This document shows, in pieces, positions 51,519 to 59,752 of a stretch of 59,876 nucleotides of DNA; the first letter of the stretch is position 1; each line of letters opens with the position of its first letter. The DNA lies in contig CAYGDY010000015.1 of NCBI GenBank assembly GCA_964348795.1, positions 1 to 59,876 of the forward strand, read 5' to 3'. The notes beneath the pieces were generated by a model that saw nothing but the letters and a program-made list of their open reading frames with translations, was not told the origin of the DNA and did no database searches. A program made the position numbers and the translations under genes. The stretch comes from JADLAT01 sp964348795. Its GTDB lineage: Bacteria; Pseudomonadota; Alphaproteobacteria; Micavibrionales; Micavibrionaceae.

Positions 51519-53023
51519 GGTGTGTCCTTTGGCGGGGCGTGTGGAGAAGGCGCTGTGGTGTTTTCAACCTTCGCTTTTTCAGGAGATTCCGGCAGGAGCA
51601 GACCCGTCACCGGCGGGAAGGCGGATGGCGCGTCAGGGTCCAGATATTTTTTGGCGACAGCCTGGACTTGCGCGGGGGTGACGGTGGCGATATCATACGG
51701 CCAGTATTCAATATCATCCAGCGTGGCGCCGCTGGCAAGGGCTCTGCCGATGGTCATGGCAGGGCCTGTGAGACTGTCCAGCGCGTAGGCGGCCTGATCC
51801 TGCAGGCGGGCTTGTGCAGTCGCCACTTCTTCGGGTGTGACACCCTTTTCAACGAGCAGACGCAGTTCTTTTTCAATCGCGGTTTTTAGCTTTTCTACGG
51901 TTTGCCCTTTGGCAGGGGTGCCCATGATATAAAGGGCTGAATCATCCCACGCCTGCGCATCATAGGCGAACGAAATATCCGTCGCGATCTGGCGCCTGAC
52001 GACAAGGGCTTTATACAGACGGGATGTGGCCCCGCCGCCCATGATTTCACCGAGCACTTCCAGCGCAAGGGATTCAGGTTTGTTTCCATGGGCACTGGGC
52101 ACACGGGCGAGGATCTCTATCACGGGTTCCCGAATGGCAGGATGTTCCATGGTGAGCGTCGTGTTCCTATCCGCTTTTGCGCTTTGAACCCGTGTGCGCT
52201 CCGGCGTGGCTTCGCGCGGGAACTGGCCGTACGTGTCAATGGCCATCTGGAAGACTTCCGCCGGAGAGACATCACCGGAGACCACCAGCACGGCGTTATT
52301 GGGCGCATACCATTGATCGTAAAAGGCTTTGATCTCGGGCCATGCCATCTGTTTCATCTCGGATTCCCAGCCCAGCACGGGAATGGCGTAGGGATGGCCC
52401 GCAAAGACGGCGTTGAACAGCTGTTCCTGAAATTGTGTCTGCGGGTTGTTATCGGTGCGTTGCTTGCGTTCTTCCAGCACGACATTGCGCTCGGACAAGA
52501 GCTCAGCCAGCGGGACTTTCAGGCCATTCATGCGTCCGGCTTCCATCTTCATAACGGTCAGGAGCTTGTCCGCTGGAACGGATTGAAAGTACGCCGTGTA
52601 ATCGTGGGAGGTAAAGGCGTTGTCCTGCCCGCCAAAGGCGCGGATGATTTTTGAAAATTCGCCTGGCAAAAGGTCCGGCCCGCCAATTTGCGCTGACCCT
52701 TTGAAGAGGAGATGTTCAAGGAAATGTGCAATCCCTGAATGGCCTGCCAGCTCATCGGCGCCGCCCACCTTGTACCAGATCATATGCGTAACGACAGGGG
52801 CGCGGGTGTTGGGCACCACGTAAATTTCCAGCCCGTTATCCAGTGTGAAGGTTTCCGCGTTGAAGATTTTTTTGCGCTCTTCCGGTTTTTCGGTGTGCGT
52901 TTCCGTGACCTTTTCGACCTGTTTGAGCTTGATGGTTTCAGCCAGCGCGGGCAGGGGGGAGAGCGCCAGAAGGCTGAATGTCAGGCAGAGAAAGGCATGG
53001 GGTATGATAGGGCGGCGTGTCAT
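51515..53023 (-). CDS. M16-family zinc metallopeptidase (active)
   Basis: 502 residues with a signal peptide (about 1-28, ALA-E). HFLEH at residues 100-104 is the inverted zinc motif, with the third ligand Glu about 75-80 residues on, in NVVLEERKQRTDN. Later GGGATSRLYKALVVRRQIATDISFAYDA is the usual C-terminal-domain hallmark. It sits between the DUF3035 lipoprotein gene and the inactive M16 partner, overlapping the latter by ATGA. Pitrilysin-like periplasmic peptidases of this kind cut short peptides; the natural substrate is unknown. Confidence 0.92.
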   Translation of the reverse strand: MTRRPIIPHAFLCLTFSLLALSPLPALAETIKLKQVEKVTETHTEKPEERKKIFNAETFTLDNGLEIYVVPNTRAPVVTHMIWYKVGGADELAGHSGIAHFLEHLLFKGSAQIGGPDLLPGEFSKIIRAFGGQDNAFTSHDYTAYFQSVPADKLLTVMKMEAGRMNGLKVPLAELLSERNVVLEERKQRTDNNPQTQFQEQLFNAVFAGHPYAIPVLGWESEMKQMAWPEIKAFYDQWYAPNNAVLVVSGDVSPAEVFQMAIDTYGQFPREATPERTRVQSAKADRNTTLTMEHPAIREPVIEILARVPSAHGNKPESLALEVLGEIMGGGATSRLYKALVVRRQIATDISFAYDAQAWDDSALYIMGTPAKGQTVEKLKTAIEKELRLLVEKGVTPEEVATAQARLQDQAAYALDSLTGPAMTIGRALASGATLDDIEYWPYDIATVTPAQVQAVAKKYLDPDAPSAFPPVTGLLLPESPEKAKVENTTAPSPHAPPKDTP

Positions 53024-53059
53024 GAGGCAGGCTTTTTGTCCGGTTCTGTTTCAAAAGGG

Positions 53060-53563
53060 TTATCTGGTGACGGAAGGCGTGGCGCCCTTGGTTTTGCTTT
53101 TCAGGCGTTGGGCTTCCTTGGGGGCATCCACGACGGTCGCAGAGGGTTCGGAGTCCTTGCCGATATCCAAAATCTTGCGGATCACAGGCTTGGTGTCCTT
53201 GCCCAGTTCTGTCGATTCGGCATCGACTTTCTGGCGGATGGCGGGGTCGATGTGGTCTGCGCCCGCTTGCTGGAGCAGAGCATTTTCTGTATCGGACAGG
53301 CCCGATTGTGCAGGCGCCGCCTCCCCGAAGACGGTGTTGCGGGCGGTATCGCGTGTGGATTGCTCCTGCGGACGGGCCGCGCCAGGCCGTGGGGGGCGCA
53401 GGGCATAATCGGGCGGCATGGCCAGCGGGGCATGTGTGACAACCTGAAACTCGTCGGGCGGGGTCTTGGTGAGTCCGAGGGATTCCTTCGCGTTTGAACA
53501 GGCTGAGAGCGCGAGCGATACAGCCAGTGCCGATAAAATCAGGAAAAACGGTGTGTGTTTCAT
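53060..53563 (-). CDS. DUF3035-family lipoprotein
   Basis: 167 residues. Signal peptide with a lipobox LSAC (cleavage before Cys22), followed by the family start SNAKESLGLTKTPPDEFQVVTHAPLAMPPDYALRPPRPG, conserved through alphaproteobacteria. The rest is Ala/Lys-rich and probably disordered. It overlaps lspA by four bases: the signal peptidase that matures lipoproteins is encoded directly upstream. Confidence 0.9.
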   Translation of the reverse strand: MKHTPFFLILSALAVSLALSACSNAKESLGLTKTPPDEFQVVTHAPLAMPPDYALRPPRPGAARPQEQSTRDTARNTVFGEAAPAQSGLSDTENALLQQAGADHIDPAIRQKVDAESTELGKDTKPVIRKILDIGKDSEPSATVVDAPKEAQRLKSKTKGATPSVTR

Positions 53564-54171
53564 GCGGTATGTCCTGTGTCATGCGTGGTGTTGCAGGGTG
53601 GTCCGGAGTGTGTCTCCGGCTTTGTTGTAGCATCTTTTGTCCGGTTTTCAATGAAGAACGAAGGGATGATCAACAGGAAAACACCGATGCATACACAGCT
53701 GTCTGCCAGATTAAACGCGGGGAAATGTATGCCGCCAGCGTAAAAATCCAGAAAATCAATCACCGCGCCAAAACGCAGGCGGTCCATCACGTTCCCGAGC
53801 GCGCCACCGATAATCATGGCAATGGCGGTGCTTTGGAGCGCGCTGGTGCTTTTGCGGAGCCAGAACAGAAAAAACAGGACGATGATGAGAGAGAGAGCGC
53901 TCAAAATCAAGGGGCCGTCATTGGAGTCGGAATGCAACAGGCCAAAACTGATTCCCTGATTCCACACCATCGTGAGGTTGAAAAACGGCAGGAGGAGGAT
54001 CTGCGCAAAGGGCAGGCGCTCGGGGGCCTCAAGCATCCAGTGCGGGAAGGACACAGGAGGGCCCGCTTCGGACAATGTGCTACGCAGGAGCATTTCCGTC
54101 ACGACCCATTTGCTGAGCTGGTCCGCCCAGAGCACAAGGGCCGCGAGGCCGAGGAACAGGATCTTTTTCAT
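53560..54171 (-). CDS. lspA: Lipoprotein signal peptidase
   Basis: 203 residues from ATG 54171; a longer in-frame start would read through repeat sequence. Four membrane helices; WNQGISFGLL, IIGGALGNVMDRLRFGAVIDFLDF and FPAFNLADSCVCIG contain the two catalytic aspartates (in NVMDR and NLADS). It cleaves signal peptides of diacylglyceryl-prolipoproteins in the inner membrane. The C-terminal 25 residues are polar and longer than usual. First gene of the operon with DUF3035 and the M16 pair. Confidence 0.93.
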   Translation of the reverse strand: MKKILFLGLAALVLWADQLSKWVVTEMLLRSTLSEAGPPVSFPHWMLEAPERLPFAQILLLPFFNLTMVWNQGISFGLLHSDSNDGPLILSALSLIIVLFFLFWLRKSTSALQSTAIAMIIGGALGNVMDRLRFGAVIDFLDFYAGGIHFPAFNLADSCVCIGVFLLIIPSFFIENRTKDATTKPETHSGPPCNTTHDTGHTA

Positions 54172-54243
54172 GAGGCGGGAGTGTAGCGTGCGTTTGGTGC
54201 AGGAGCAAGGGGGATTGTATCGCCTGTTGTTTTTGTCGCTTGC

Positions 54244-54320
54244 GTCATCGCGAGGCTCTGTTAAGGAGCCGCGGCGATCCAGAAAAGGACTGGATTGCTT
54301 CGCGTCCGCTCGCAATGACG
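54244..54320. repeat. Interspersed palindromic repeat, family A
   Basis: GTCATCGCGAGGCTCTG ... GCGGCGATCCAGAA ... GCTCGCAATGACG, upstream of lspA. Confidence 0.8.
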
Positions 54321-54346
54321 ATGAAGAAAAGGAAAAGGAAAAGCTG

Positions 54347-54375
54347 TTGACAGAATACATTCTTTGATTTACAGA
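54347..54375 (+). promoter_or_regulatory. Possible promoter of the 91-residue gene
   Basis: TTGACA at 54347-54352 and TACAGA at 54370-54375, 17 bp apart. Confidence 0.4.
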
Positions 54376-54415
54376 TTAAACACTTTCAAAAACAACAACA
54401 TAAGGAGCACTGCGT

Positions 54416-54691
54416 ATGTCTGCCATGGAAAAAATTGATGCTGTAACGGATTGGGCCCAAGAACATCCCCGTATGGCAAAAGCCTTTATCGCCGCGACCC
54501 TTTACGGGGCAGGGTTTGTGCACGGATACAATAAGAACGAGGCACCGGCACAACCCGCGCCACAAGCGGAAGAGGTGCAGACCGTGACGTGCCCTGAACC
54601 ACAAACTGAAACGTCAGGCCCGCGAGGCTTGGGCGCAATTACCAACCAGATACGGGCTGTAGACCCCGATCACCCTGTTGTTGCACCATAA
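54416..54691 (+). CDS. Small hypothetical protein (91 aa)
   Basis: A weakly hydrophobic helix (AKAFIAATLYGAGFVHGY, residues about 20-37) follows a charged N-terminus, then a Pro/Glu/Thr-rich, disordered tail. It could be a single-pass membrane or membrane-associated protein. No family recognised. AAGGAG lies in a good place before the ATG. Confidence 0.55.
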   Translation: MSAMEKIDAVTDWAQEHPRMAKAFIAATLYGAGFVHGYNKNEAPAQPAPQAEEVQTVTCPEPQTETSGPRGLGAITNQIRAVDPDHPVVAP

Positions 54692-54726
54692 GAATAGAAT
54701 GGCACAAACACTAATCGTCACACCAC

Positions 54727-54774
54727 TGGACCCCGTTCGTGTCAATTTTGCTTCGCAAAATACCAACGGGATGA
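54727..54774. repeat. Partial family C repeat
   Basis: ACCCCGTTCGTGTC, TTTTGCTTCGCAAAA and ACGGGATGACG: the right half of the composite element, without the terminator hairpin. A smaller piece of the same sort is at about 22581-22609. Confidence 0.7.
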
Positions 54775-54805
54775 CGACAAGGGGTTCAATTTTATTTATT
54801 GGAAA

Positions 54806-55210
54806 TCACTGCTGTGATTCTATAAATTGTCCGGCGAGTATATCGTTCAGCGCGACCTGAAGATATTGCCGGACATTGTGTGACACAGGTGAGAACTGGA
54901 ACGCGATTTTCTGGCTTCCCTTGCGCACCACACGGGCTTGAGACGGAATGCTCATGATCGTGTCGCTGAGATTGAATTTCAGTGTCATGGGGTGCTCTTC
55001 ATCCACAGTGAAGGTCCGGTCATCGGCCTTGATCTGGACCCCGCCGAAGGACCAGTTCTCTACCGGATAGAGTTTGTCATGCAGGACGATGACGCACGGG
55101 TCCCCGCTTCGGCGCATGTCACGGCGGCGGGTTTCGTCCTCTGCCAGTGTGCGGGATGCGGGATCGTTGGTATTAGCTCTTTGGAAGTATGAAAAAATTT
55201 TGTGGAACAT
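54806..55210 (-). CDS. PilZ-domain protein
   Basis: 134 residues. RRRDMRRSGDPCVIVL provides the RxxxR-type arginines and ENWSFGGVQI the [DN]xSxxG motif of PilZ domains, which bind cyclic di-GMP. The domain fills nearly the whole protein. It likely couples cyclic di-GMP to motility or surface behaviour; the partner is unknown. It is the last chromosomal gene before the IS1595-type transposon. Confidence 0.85.
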   Translation of the reverse strand: MFHKIFSYFQRANTNDPASRTLAEDETRRRDMRRSGDPCVIVLHDKLYPVENWSFGGVQIKADDRTFTVDEEHPMTLKFNLSDTIMSIPSQARVVRKGSQKIAFQFSPVSHNVRQYLQVALNDILAGQFIESQQ

Positions 55211-55296
55211 GTGCGTATTTCTCCCTGTTTTTTTTGTTATGTCCTTGCGAAAAGTGTACCGTTTTTCACCTCAAAAGAAAAATAAAATAAAAAAGG

Positions 55297-55304
55297 AATT
55301 TTTT
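55297..55304. repeat. Target-site duplication, left copy
   Basis: AATTTTTT, directly outside the left inverted repeat; identical to 58005-58012. Eight bases is the duplication length of the IS1595 family. Confidence 0.85.
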
Positions 55305-55328
55305 CCCATTATTATACTTGACGTACCC
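55305..55328. repeat. Left terminal inverted repeat of the transposon
   Basis: 24 bp starting CCCATTATTATACTT and ending ACGTACCC. It matches the reverse complement of 57981-58004 at 23 of 24 positions. Confidence 0.9.
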
Positions 55329-55342
55329 ATAAATGAAACCGG

Positions 55343-56737
55343 TTATCCGCTATATTTTTGCCATGCCGATGCCGCCCCTTTGCGCCCCGGCACCGGTTCA
55401 ATAAGGTTCCGCTTTGCTAACCTAAGAAATACGTTTTTCATGGTATTTTCAGACACAATCCCCGTAAGTTCTCTTGCGATGCTGTTGGTTATTTCAGGAT
55501 AGTTGGCGAGATAATCCATTACAGATTCTTCTGGCGAAGCCAACTTATCGTGCCTAATCTCCACGAGCACAGAATTTTCAGTTTCTCGAATGACCGGTGG
55601 TTTCAAGCGTAACTTTCTCATTTCATCAACAGCCGTGTTCAATCCCTCGCCAACATCTTTATTCGGAGGGTTTGGAAACTTGTGAATGAGCCGAACCAAA
55701 ACCCCATTACGAGAGAATTGGGTTTTTAAAATGTTGCGGGTAGTCACATGGCCCGGGAGGCGACCGGGGCTTTCTATTTCAATACGGTTCTCGAAAACGC
55801 GGACCTGTACGTTTGTTGAGATACTGTAATCGCGGTGAAGGATGGCGTTTGTAACAATTTCATGGAGGGCCTTTTGTGGGTATGTGACTGGCTCTAGACC
55901 CTTTGGGCCAAGCCTTTGGATACCAGTTACCATCGCAATAGTTTTTTTGACCGTCTGATCGATCAAGTCATAGGCCGTTCCTTCAATGGTTTCCGGCTCA
56001 CCAGCAAGAGTATCCCGGGTTGGTTGTTTATCCGTCTTGTAGCGGAAAAGTTTGACTCCGGACTTGGGAAGCAGGGCCTGTGGTTCCTCTCCAAACAACA
56101 AAACCCCTGATACTATCGGCTTGTTATTCCGTGAGAGAGATTGCTTCTTTACAAACGTAGCTGGTGTCTGCATTGGTACAACATGTTTTATGAAGTCAGC
56201 CAGTTTTTCTGATTCTGTAAGGACGGTCATGTCGGCATTAACCGGTTGGCTTTCATAGCTTGAAATGCCTTTATCAAGTTCTAACCTCCGCAGAGCCTCT
56301 ACCCCCTTAACTTGTAGATTTTGTGCGCCCCTCCTAACATAGACTTTTTTATCGTGCGCTCTGGAAATCTGCGGAGTACGTTGCACCGTGAGGTGCATGA
56401 CAAGCCCATTCGATCCCGGGCATGATAAAAATTCATAGGAATATTCAGCACCAAGCGGAAACAAGGCTTCCAATGATTGAAGGTGCCCGTTAGCGGCTTC
56501 CTGATCTTTAAAGCCATGCCAAGTCCGAATTTTGGCCCCTAACATTTCAGTTTCACCGATCCCCACATACAATTCACCACCGGTGGAATTGGCAAAAGCG
56601 GATACGGTGTATCCTAACTTCTTGGTCGAAACCCCAAGGCCCTTCAATTCTACAAAATGGCCTTCTTCTAACGTCAGCAACCGGTCGCGTTCTGCGCCGG
56701 TTATCTCGATAACTGCTATACCTTTGTTTGTACTCAT
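55343..56737 (-). CDS. AlbA_2 (Schlafen-like) / HATPase passenger protein
   Basis: 464 residues of the 'divergent AAA / AlbA_2 plus HATPase_c_4' type. LEEGHFVELKGLGVSTKKLGYTVSAFANSTGGELYVGIGE is the AlbA_2 domain (about residues 22-60); the GHKL-like part has ALHEIVTNAILHRDYSISTNVQVRVFENRIEIESPGRLP and LNTAVDEMRKLRLKPPVI. The last 70 residues (ESVMDYLANYPEITNSIARELTGIVSENTMKNVFLRLAKRNLIEPV) look like a winged helix and could bind DNA. It is a passenger of the transposon, ending 15 bp from the left inverted repeat. It might regulate itself and the transposase through the ACCGGT boxes, or defend the element; both are inference. Confidence 0.82.
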   Translation of the reverse strand: MSTNKGIAVIEITGAERDRLLTLEEGHFVELKGLGVSTKKLGYTVSAFANSTGGELYVGIGETEMLGAKIRTWHGFKDQEAANGHLQSLEALFPLGAEYSYEFLSCPGSNGLVMHLTVQRTPQISRAHDKKVYVRRGAQNLQVKGVEALRRLELDKGISSYESQPVNADMTVLTESEKLADFIKHVVPMQTPATFVKKQSLSRNNKPIVSGVLLFGEEPQALLPKSGVKLFRYKTDKQPTRDTLAGEPETIEGTAYDLIDQTVKKTIAMVTGIQRLGPKGLEPVTYPQKALHEIVTNAILHRDYSISTNVQVRVFENRIEIESPGRLPGHVTTRNILKTQFSRNGVLVRLIHKFPNPPNKDVGEGLNTAVDEMRKLRLKPPVIRETENSVLVEIRHDKLASPEESVMDYLANYPEITNSIARELTGIVSENTMKNVFLRLAKRNLIEPVPGRKGAASAWQKYSG

Positions 56738-56740
56738 GAC

Positions 56741-56765
56741 ACCGGTTATACACCCTATAACCGGT
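56741..56765. promoter_or_regulatory. ACCGGT palindrome 1 and passenger promoter
   Basis: ACCGGTTATA and TATAACCGGT, perfect 10-bp inverted arms with spacer CACCC. On the minus strand a promoter TTGTTT (56768-56773) with TATAAC (56745-56750), 17 bp apart, runs through it. The transcript would begin within a base or two of the passenger ATG (56737), so it may be leaderless. Confidence 0.7.
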
Positions 56766-56791
56766 CAAAACAATCATAAAAAATAAAATAT

Positions 56792-56828
56792 TTGACTATT
56801 TAGACCGGTTTTGGTATAAATAACCGGT
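56792..56828 (+). promoter_or_regulatory. Transposase promoter with ACCGGT boxes
   Basis: TTGACT (56792-56797), 17-bp spacer, TATAAA (56815-56820). ACCGGTT lies inside the spacer (56804-56810) and its inverted partner AACCGGT at 56822-56828, just past the -10 box. A bound protein would block RNA polymerase. AAGGAG follows before the ATG at 56847. Confidence 0.75.
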
Positions 56829-56846
56829 ATTTTAAGGAGTTAGTCA

Positions 56847-57839
56847 ATGTCTGTATTGAGCCAAGCCCACTTCCACGATGAAAAAGCAGCCTATGCTTTT
56901 ATCGAAGCCCATCTTTGGGCTAATGGAAGACCATGCCCACACTGCGGTGTTTTTGATCGCTCTAGCCCTCTCAAAAGCAAAGCTGACAGTAAGCACAAGG
57001 TACGGATCGGCGTTTATAAATGCTATGAGTGCCGCAAGCCGTTTACAGTGAAAGTCGGAACCATATTTGAAGCTAGCCATATCAAGCTGCACATATGGCT
57101 ACAGGCGATATTTCTAATTTCATCTTCCAAAAAAGGTGTAAGCGCAAATCAACTTCACCGCACTCTTGGTATTACTCTCAAGTCTGCATGGTTTCTTGCT
57201 CATCGTATCCGCGAGGCAATGCGGGACGGCGGCCTTGATGCTCTCGGTAGCGAAGGGCAAATTGTTGAAGCTGATGAGACTTATTTTGGCAAGAAGTCAG
57301 GCCCGCTGCCAACTCATAACTATTGGGGTGTTCCGTATCCGAAAGGAAAAGGCGGCGCAAAACGCGCACATAAACGCGCTATTGTTTCACTGGTGGAACG
57401 CGGCGGCAAAGTTCGTTCTTTCCATGTTGACGGTGCGACCAAGGATAACGTTGCCCGTATCGTGATTAACAACGTTTCCAAAGAAGCAAAACTTCACACT
57501 GATGAAAGCCGCCTATATTGGGGTGCGGATGCTCACGTTTCTGAACACCAGACCGTCCATCATGCCAAGGGCGAATATGCCAGAGGCAACGTAAATACCA
57601 ATTCGGTTGAAGGTTATTTCAGCATTTTTAAGCGGGGCATGAAGGGAATTTATCAACATTGTGGCGAACAACATCTGCACCGTTATCTTGCAGAATATGA
57701 TTTTCGCTACAATAATAGAGAAGCGTTAGGCTATAACGACCAAGACCGGGCAGTTAATCTGCTTAAAGGTGTAAGTGGGAAACGCCTAACATATAATTTG
57801 TTTGATCAAAAAGAGAATGTCCAAAAAGTCCAAGCCTAA
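56847..57839 (+). CDS. IS1595-family transposase
   Basis: 330 residues. N-terminal zinc ribbon CPHCG ... CYECRKPFTVKVGT (about residues 31-72), then GVSANQLHRTLGITLKSAWFLAHRIREAM (helix-turn-helix), then the ISXO2-type catalytic domain: EADETYFGKK (first Asp), LHTDESRLYWG (second Asp), and NTNSVEGYFSIFKRGMKG (Asn and Lys of the DDNK set). The frame is intact. It overlaps the small protein gene at its 3' end. Confidence 0.95.
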   Translation: MSVLSQAHFHDEKAAYAFIEAHLWANGRPCPHCGVFDRSSPLKSKADSKHKVRIGVYKCYECRKPFTVKVGTIFEASHIKLHIWLQAIFLISSSKKGVSANQLHRTLGITLKSAWFLAHRIREAMRDGGLDALGSEGQIVEADETYFGKKSGPLPTHNYWGVPYPKGKGGAKRAHKRAIVSLVERGGKVRSFHVDGATKDNVARIVINNVSKEAKLHTDESRLYWGADAHVSEHQTVHHAKGEYARGNVNTNSVEGYFSIFKRGMKGIYQHCGEQHLHRYLAEYDFRYNNREALGYNDQDRAVNLLKGVSGKRLTYNLFDQKENVQKVQA

Positions 57840-57966
57840 GAAAAAAGTTAAGCAAAAACTCTCTCAAAAAGAGAAGTTCATCGAGTATGCAAAGTCGGTG
57901 GAGGCGGACGAGTCTGGCCGATTGTTTGATAAAGCGTTTAAAAAAATCGTAAAGAAAAAGCCCTAA
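57817..57966 (+). CDS. Small Lys-rich protein encoded after the transposase
   Basis: 49 residues (MSKKSKPKKKVKQ ... KKIVKKKP), starting with ATG 57817 inside the transposase gene in another frame, with AAGAGA upstream. Lysine-rich ends flank LSQKEKFIEYAKSVEADESGRLFDKAF. Small proteins of this type (K-rich start, QK.KF...A...E.DE....FD..) follow the transposase in many IS1595-type elements, so it probably belongs to the element; its role is unknown. Confidence 0.75.
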   Translation: MSKKSKPKKKVKQKLSQKEKFIEYAKSVEADESGRLFDKAFKKIVKKKP

Positions 57967-57980
57967 ACTTTTTGCCTTTT

Positions 57981-58004
57981 GGGTACGTTAAGTATAATAA
58001 TGGG
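57981..58004. repeat. Right terminal inverted repeat of the transposon
   Basis: 24 bp: GGGTACGT ... AAGTATAATAATGGG, the mirror of 55305-55328 with one mismatch. Confidence 0.9.
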
Positions 58005-58012
58005 AATTTTTT
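58005..58012. repeat. Target-site duplication, right copy
   Basis: AATTTTTT, identical to 55297-55304. Confidence 0.85.
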
Positions 58013-58415
58013 CCTTGACATTGAAGGAATATTATCCTATAACGAGTTCATCAACACCAGAATTGCGCCTTGTGCACAAAGAAATTTTTCTGGTAGTGAT
58101 CGTTGTTTGAACTCTAGATTAAGACATTTTCTTGTCATCGCGAAGCGCCTTTTAAGGCGCTGTGGCGATCCAGAAAGTTAAAAACTGGATTGCTTCGTCA
58201 GCCAATAGGTTTCCTCGCAATGACGAATTCTGATCTTGAACAATAACAACATCATAAAATTCATCATCCCCATACCAGAGAACGAGGCCTTTGAAAGGCC
58301 GCGCCTGCCGTTGGGGTTTTGCGTTTTGTCTATCTGGCCGCCTTTTTTCGCGACAACCGGAGCAAGCGTTCTTTTGTCCCTATGTTCAACATTTTTTCAA
58401 GAAAAGGTTTTTCCT
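58013..58415. other. 403-bp gap between transposon and capsid gene
   Basis: Contains a family A palindromic repeat (58134-58225: GTCATCGCGAAGCGCC ... CTCGCAATGACG) and AT-rich sequence. A frame open from 58236 into the capsid gene is not a real N-terminal extension: it lacks a ribosome site. I see no other gene or RNA. Confidence 0.6.
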
Positions 58416-59249
58416 ATGTCAACATCTATTGATCAGGCCTTTATCAAGCAGTTCGAACGTGAAGTGCATGAAGCCTACCAGCGTCAGGGTTCCAAACTCC
58501 GGAACACGGTGCGTACTATCAACAATGTCAACGGCTCCACGGCGGTTTTCCAGAAAGTAGGCCTGGGGACAGCCTCCACAAAATCCACACACGGGATGGT
58601 GCCTGTGATGAATCTCGATCACTCCACGGTCGATGTGCCGCTCATGGACTTTTACGCCGGTGACTGGGTGGATGGTCTGGATGAAATGAAAACCAACGTC
58701 GATGAACGGCAAGTCATCGCCAATGCCGGCGCGCATGCACTGGGCCGCAAGACGGACGAGCTGATCATCAATGCACTGGCGCTGGCTACCACAAATACCA
58801 TTGTGGATTCTAATGTCGGTATGACCAAAGCCAAGCTGTTGTCCGCGTTCGAGACTTTTGGCGAGAACGATATCCCAGACGATGCCCAGCGTTTTTGTAT
58901 CGTGGGCTGGAAGCAGTGGAGCGAGCTCCTCTCGCTGGATGAATTCGTGAAGTCCGATTATATCGGGATGGACGCACTCCCCTTTGCCACGATCACGCAG
59001 GCGAAAATGTGGCTGGGCACCGTCTTTATCCCGCATTCCGGTCTGCCGATAGACGGGAGCGATATCCGCTCGTGCTTCTGGTATCACAAGACCGCGATTG
59101 GTCACGCCGCCACCAGCGATGTCCAGACGGATATCACATGGCATGGCGACCGCGCCGCGCACTTCATCAATAATATGATGAGCCAAGGCGCAGGCCTGAT
59201 CGACACCAAAGGTGTTGTGATCATCAAATGCGATGAAACACCGGATTAA
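58416..59249 (+). CDS. Phage major capsid (coat) protein
   Basis: 277 residues from ATG 58416 (AAGAAAAGG upstream). It matches the 'phage capsid protein' family of podovirus-like phages: VHEAYQRQGSKLRNTVRTINNVNGSTAVFQKVGLGTASTKS, VPLMDFYAGDWVDGLDEMKTNVDERQVIANAGAHALGRKTDELIINAL, and a late LGTVFIPHSGLP ... RSCFWYHKTAIGHA. Length is usual and the frame is intact. In related phages this gene directly follows the scaffold gene, which is found here 45 kb away (12793-13434) on the same strand. Confidence 0.85.
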   Translation: MSTSIDQAFIKQFEREVHEAYQRQGSKLRNTVRTINNVNGSTAVFQKVGLGTASTKSTHGMVPVMNLDHSTVDVPLMDFYAGDWVDGLDEMKTNVDERQVIANAGAHALGRKTDELIINALALATTNTIVDSNVGMTKAKLLSAFETFGENDIPDDAQRFCIVGWKQWSELLSLDEFVKSDYIGMDALPFATITQAKMWLGTVFIPHSGLPIDGSDIRSCFWYHKTAIGHAATSDVQTDITWHGDRAAHFINNMMSQGAGLIDTKGVVIIKCDETPD

Positions 59250-59269
59250 TCGCATGCTCTCTTGACATC

Positions 59270-59335
59270 GTCATCCTGAGCCAAAGGCGAAGGATCTCGA
59301 ACCGTTTTCAGATTCTTCGCTTTGCTCAGAATGAC
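59270..59335. repeat. Family B palindromic repeat within the capsid locus
   Basis: GTCATCCTGAGCCAAAGGCG ... CGCTTTGCTCAGAATGACG, between the capsid gene and the next small gene. Confidence 0.8.
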
Positions 59336-59379
59336 GACCTATTTTCATTCATTTTACAAACAAAAAAAGGAAACATATC

Positions 59380-59619
59380 ATGGCTTTTATTTCTTCGGAT
59401 TTGAGCGTGCTGGCCTATGCCAACGCCTTTACGCTCTGGCACTATACAACCACGGACTCCAGCATCACAACGGGGGGCTATCTCGACAAGGCCGCCAGTA
59501 TGCTCAGGGTCAATGATCTGGTTGTTGGGAATGTCGATACCGATGGCACGCCGTTCACCAAGATCTATGTCGTGACGGCGAACACCGGCTCCAGCGTGAC
59601 GATTGCGGCTTACGTGTAG
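59380..59619 (+). CDS. Small protein encoded after the capsid gene (79 aa)
   Basis: 79 residues with alternating beta-strand pattern (FTLWHYTTTDSSITTGG, NDLVVGNVDTDGTPFTKIYVVTANTGSSVTIAAYV) and an aromatic N-terminal helix. Ser/Thr/Gly-rich, it looks like a small virion or decoration protein; its place after the coat gene supports this, but no family can be named. AAAAAAGGAAA precedes the ATG. Confidence 0.6.
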   Translation: MAFISSDLSVLAYANAFTLWHYTTTDSSITTGGYLDKAASMLRVNDLVVGNVDTDGTPFTKIYVVTANTGSSVTIAAYV

Positions 59620-59690
59620 GCCGTAATTTTCCCTCCCCCCCAGCACGCTGTGTGTCCTCAATAGAGCCTGCCTGACGAGGGTATCGACCA

Positions 59691-59734
59691 AGGCGGCTCT
59701 GCCTTTTCATTACCGGAAGGCAGAGCCGTTTTTT
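59691..59734 (+). terminator. Rho-independent terminator
   Basis: CGGCTCTGCCTT and AAGGCAGAGCCG, a 12-bp perfect stem with a 9-base loop (TTCATTACC, slightly variable in register), followed by TTTTTT. It separates the capsid pair from the next gene. Confidence 0.9.
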
Positions 59735-59752
59735 ATGCAAGGATTTTTACAC

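Larger units (their letters stand above)
55305..58004. mobile_element. IS1595-family transposon with passenger gene
   Basis: A complete 2.7 kb element: 24-bp terminal inverted repeats, 8-bp target duplication AATTTTTT, a DDNK transposase with zinc ribbon, a small protein gene behind it, and a divergent AlbA_2/ATPase passenger gene. The ACCGGT boxes lie between the two divergent genes. All open frames are intact, so it may still move. It sits between the PilZ gene and the phage capsid locus. Confidence 0.92.
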
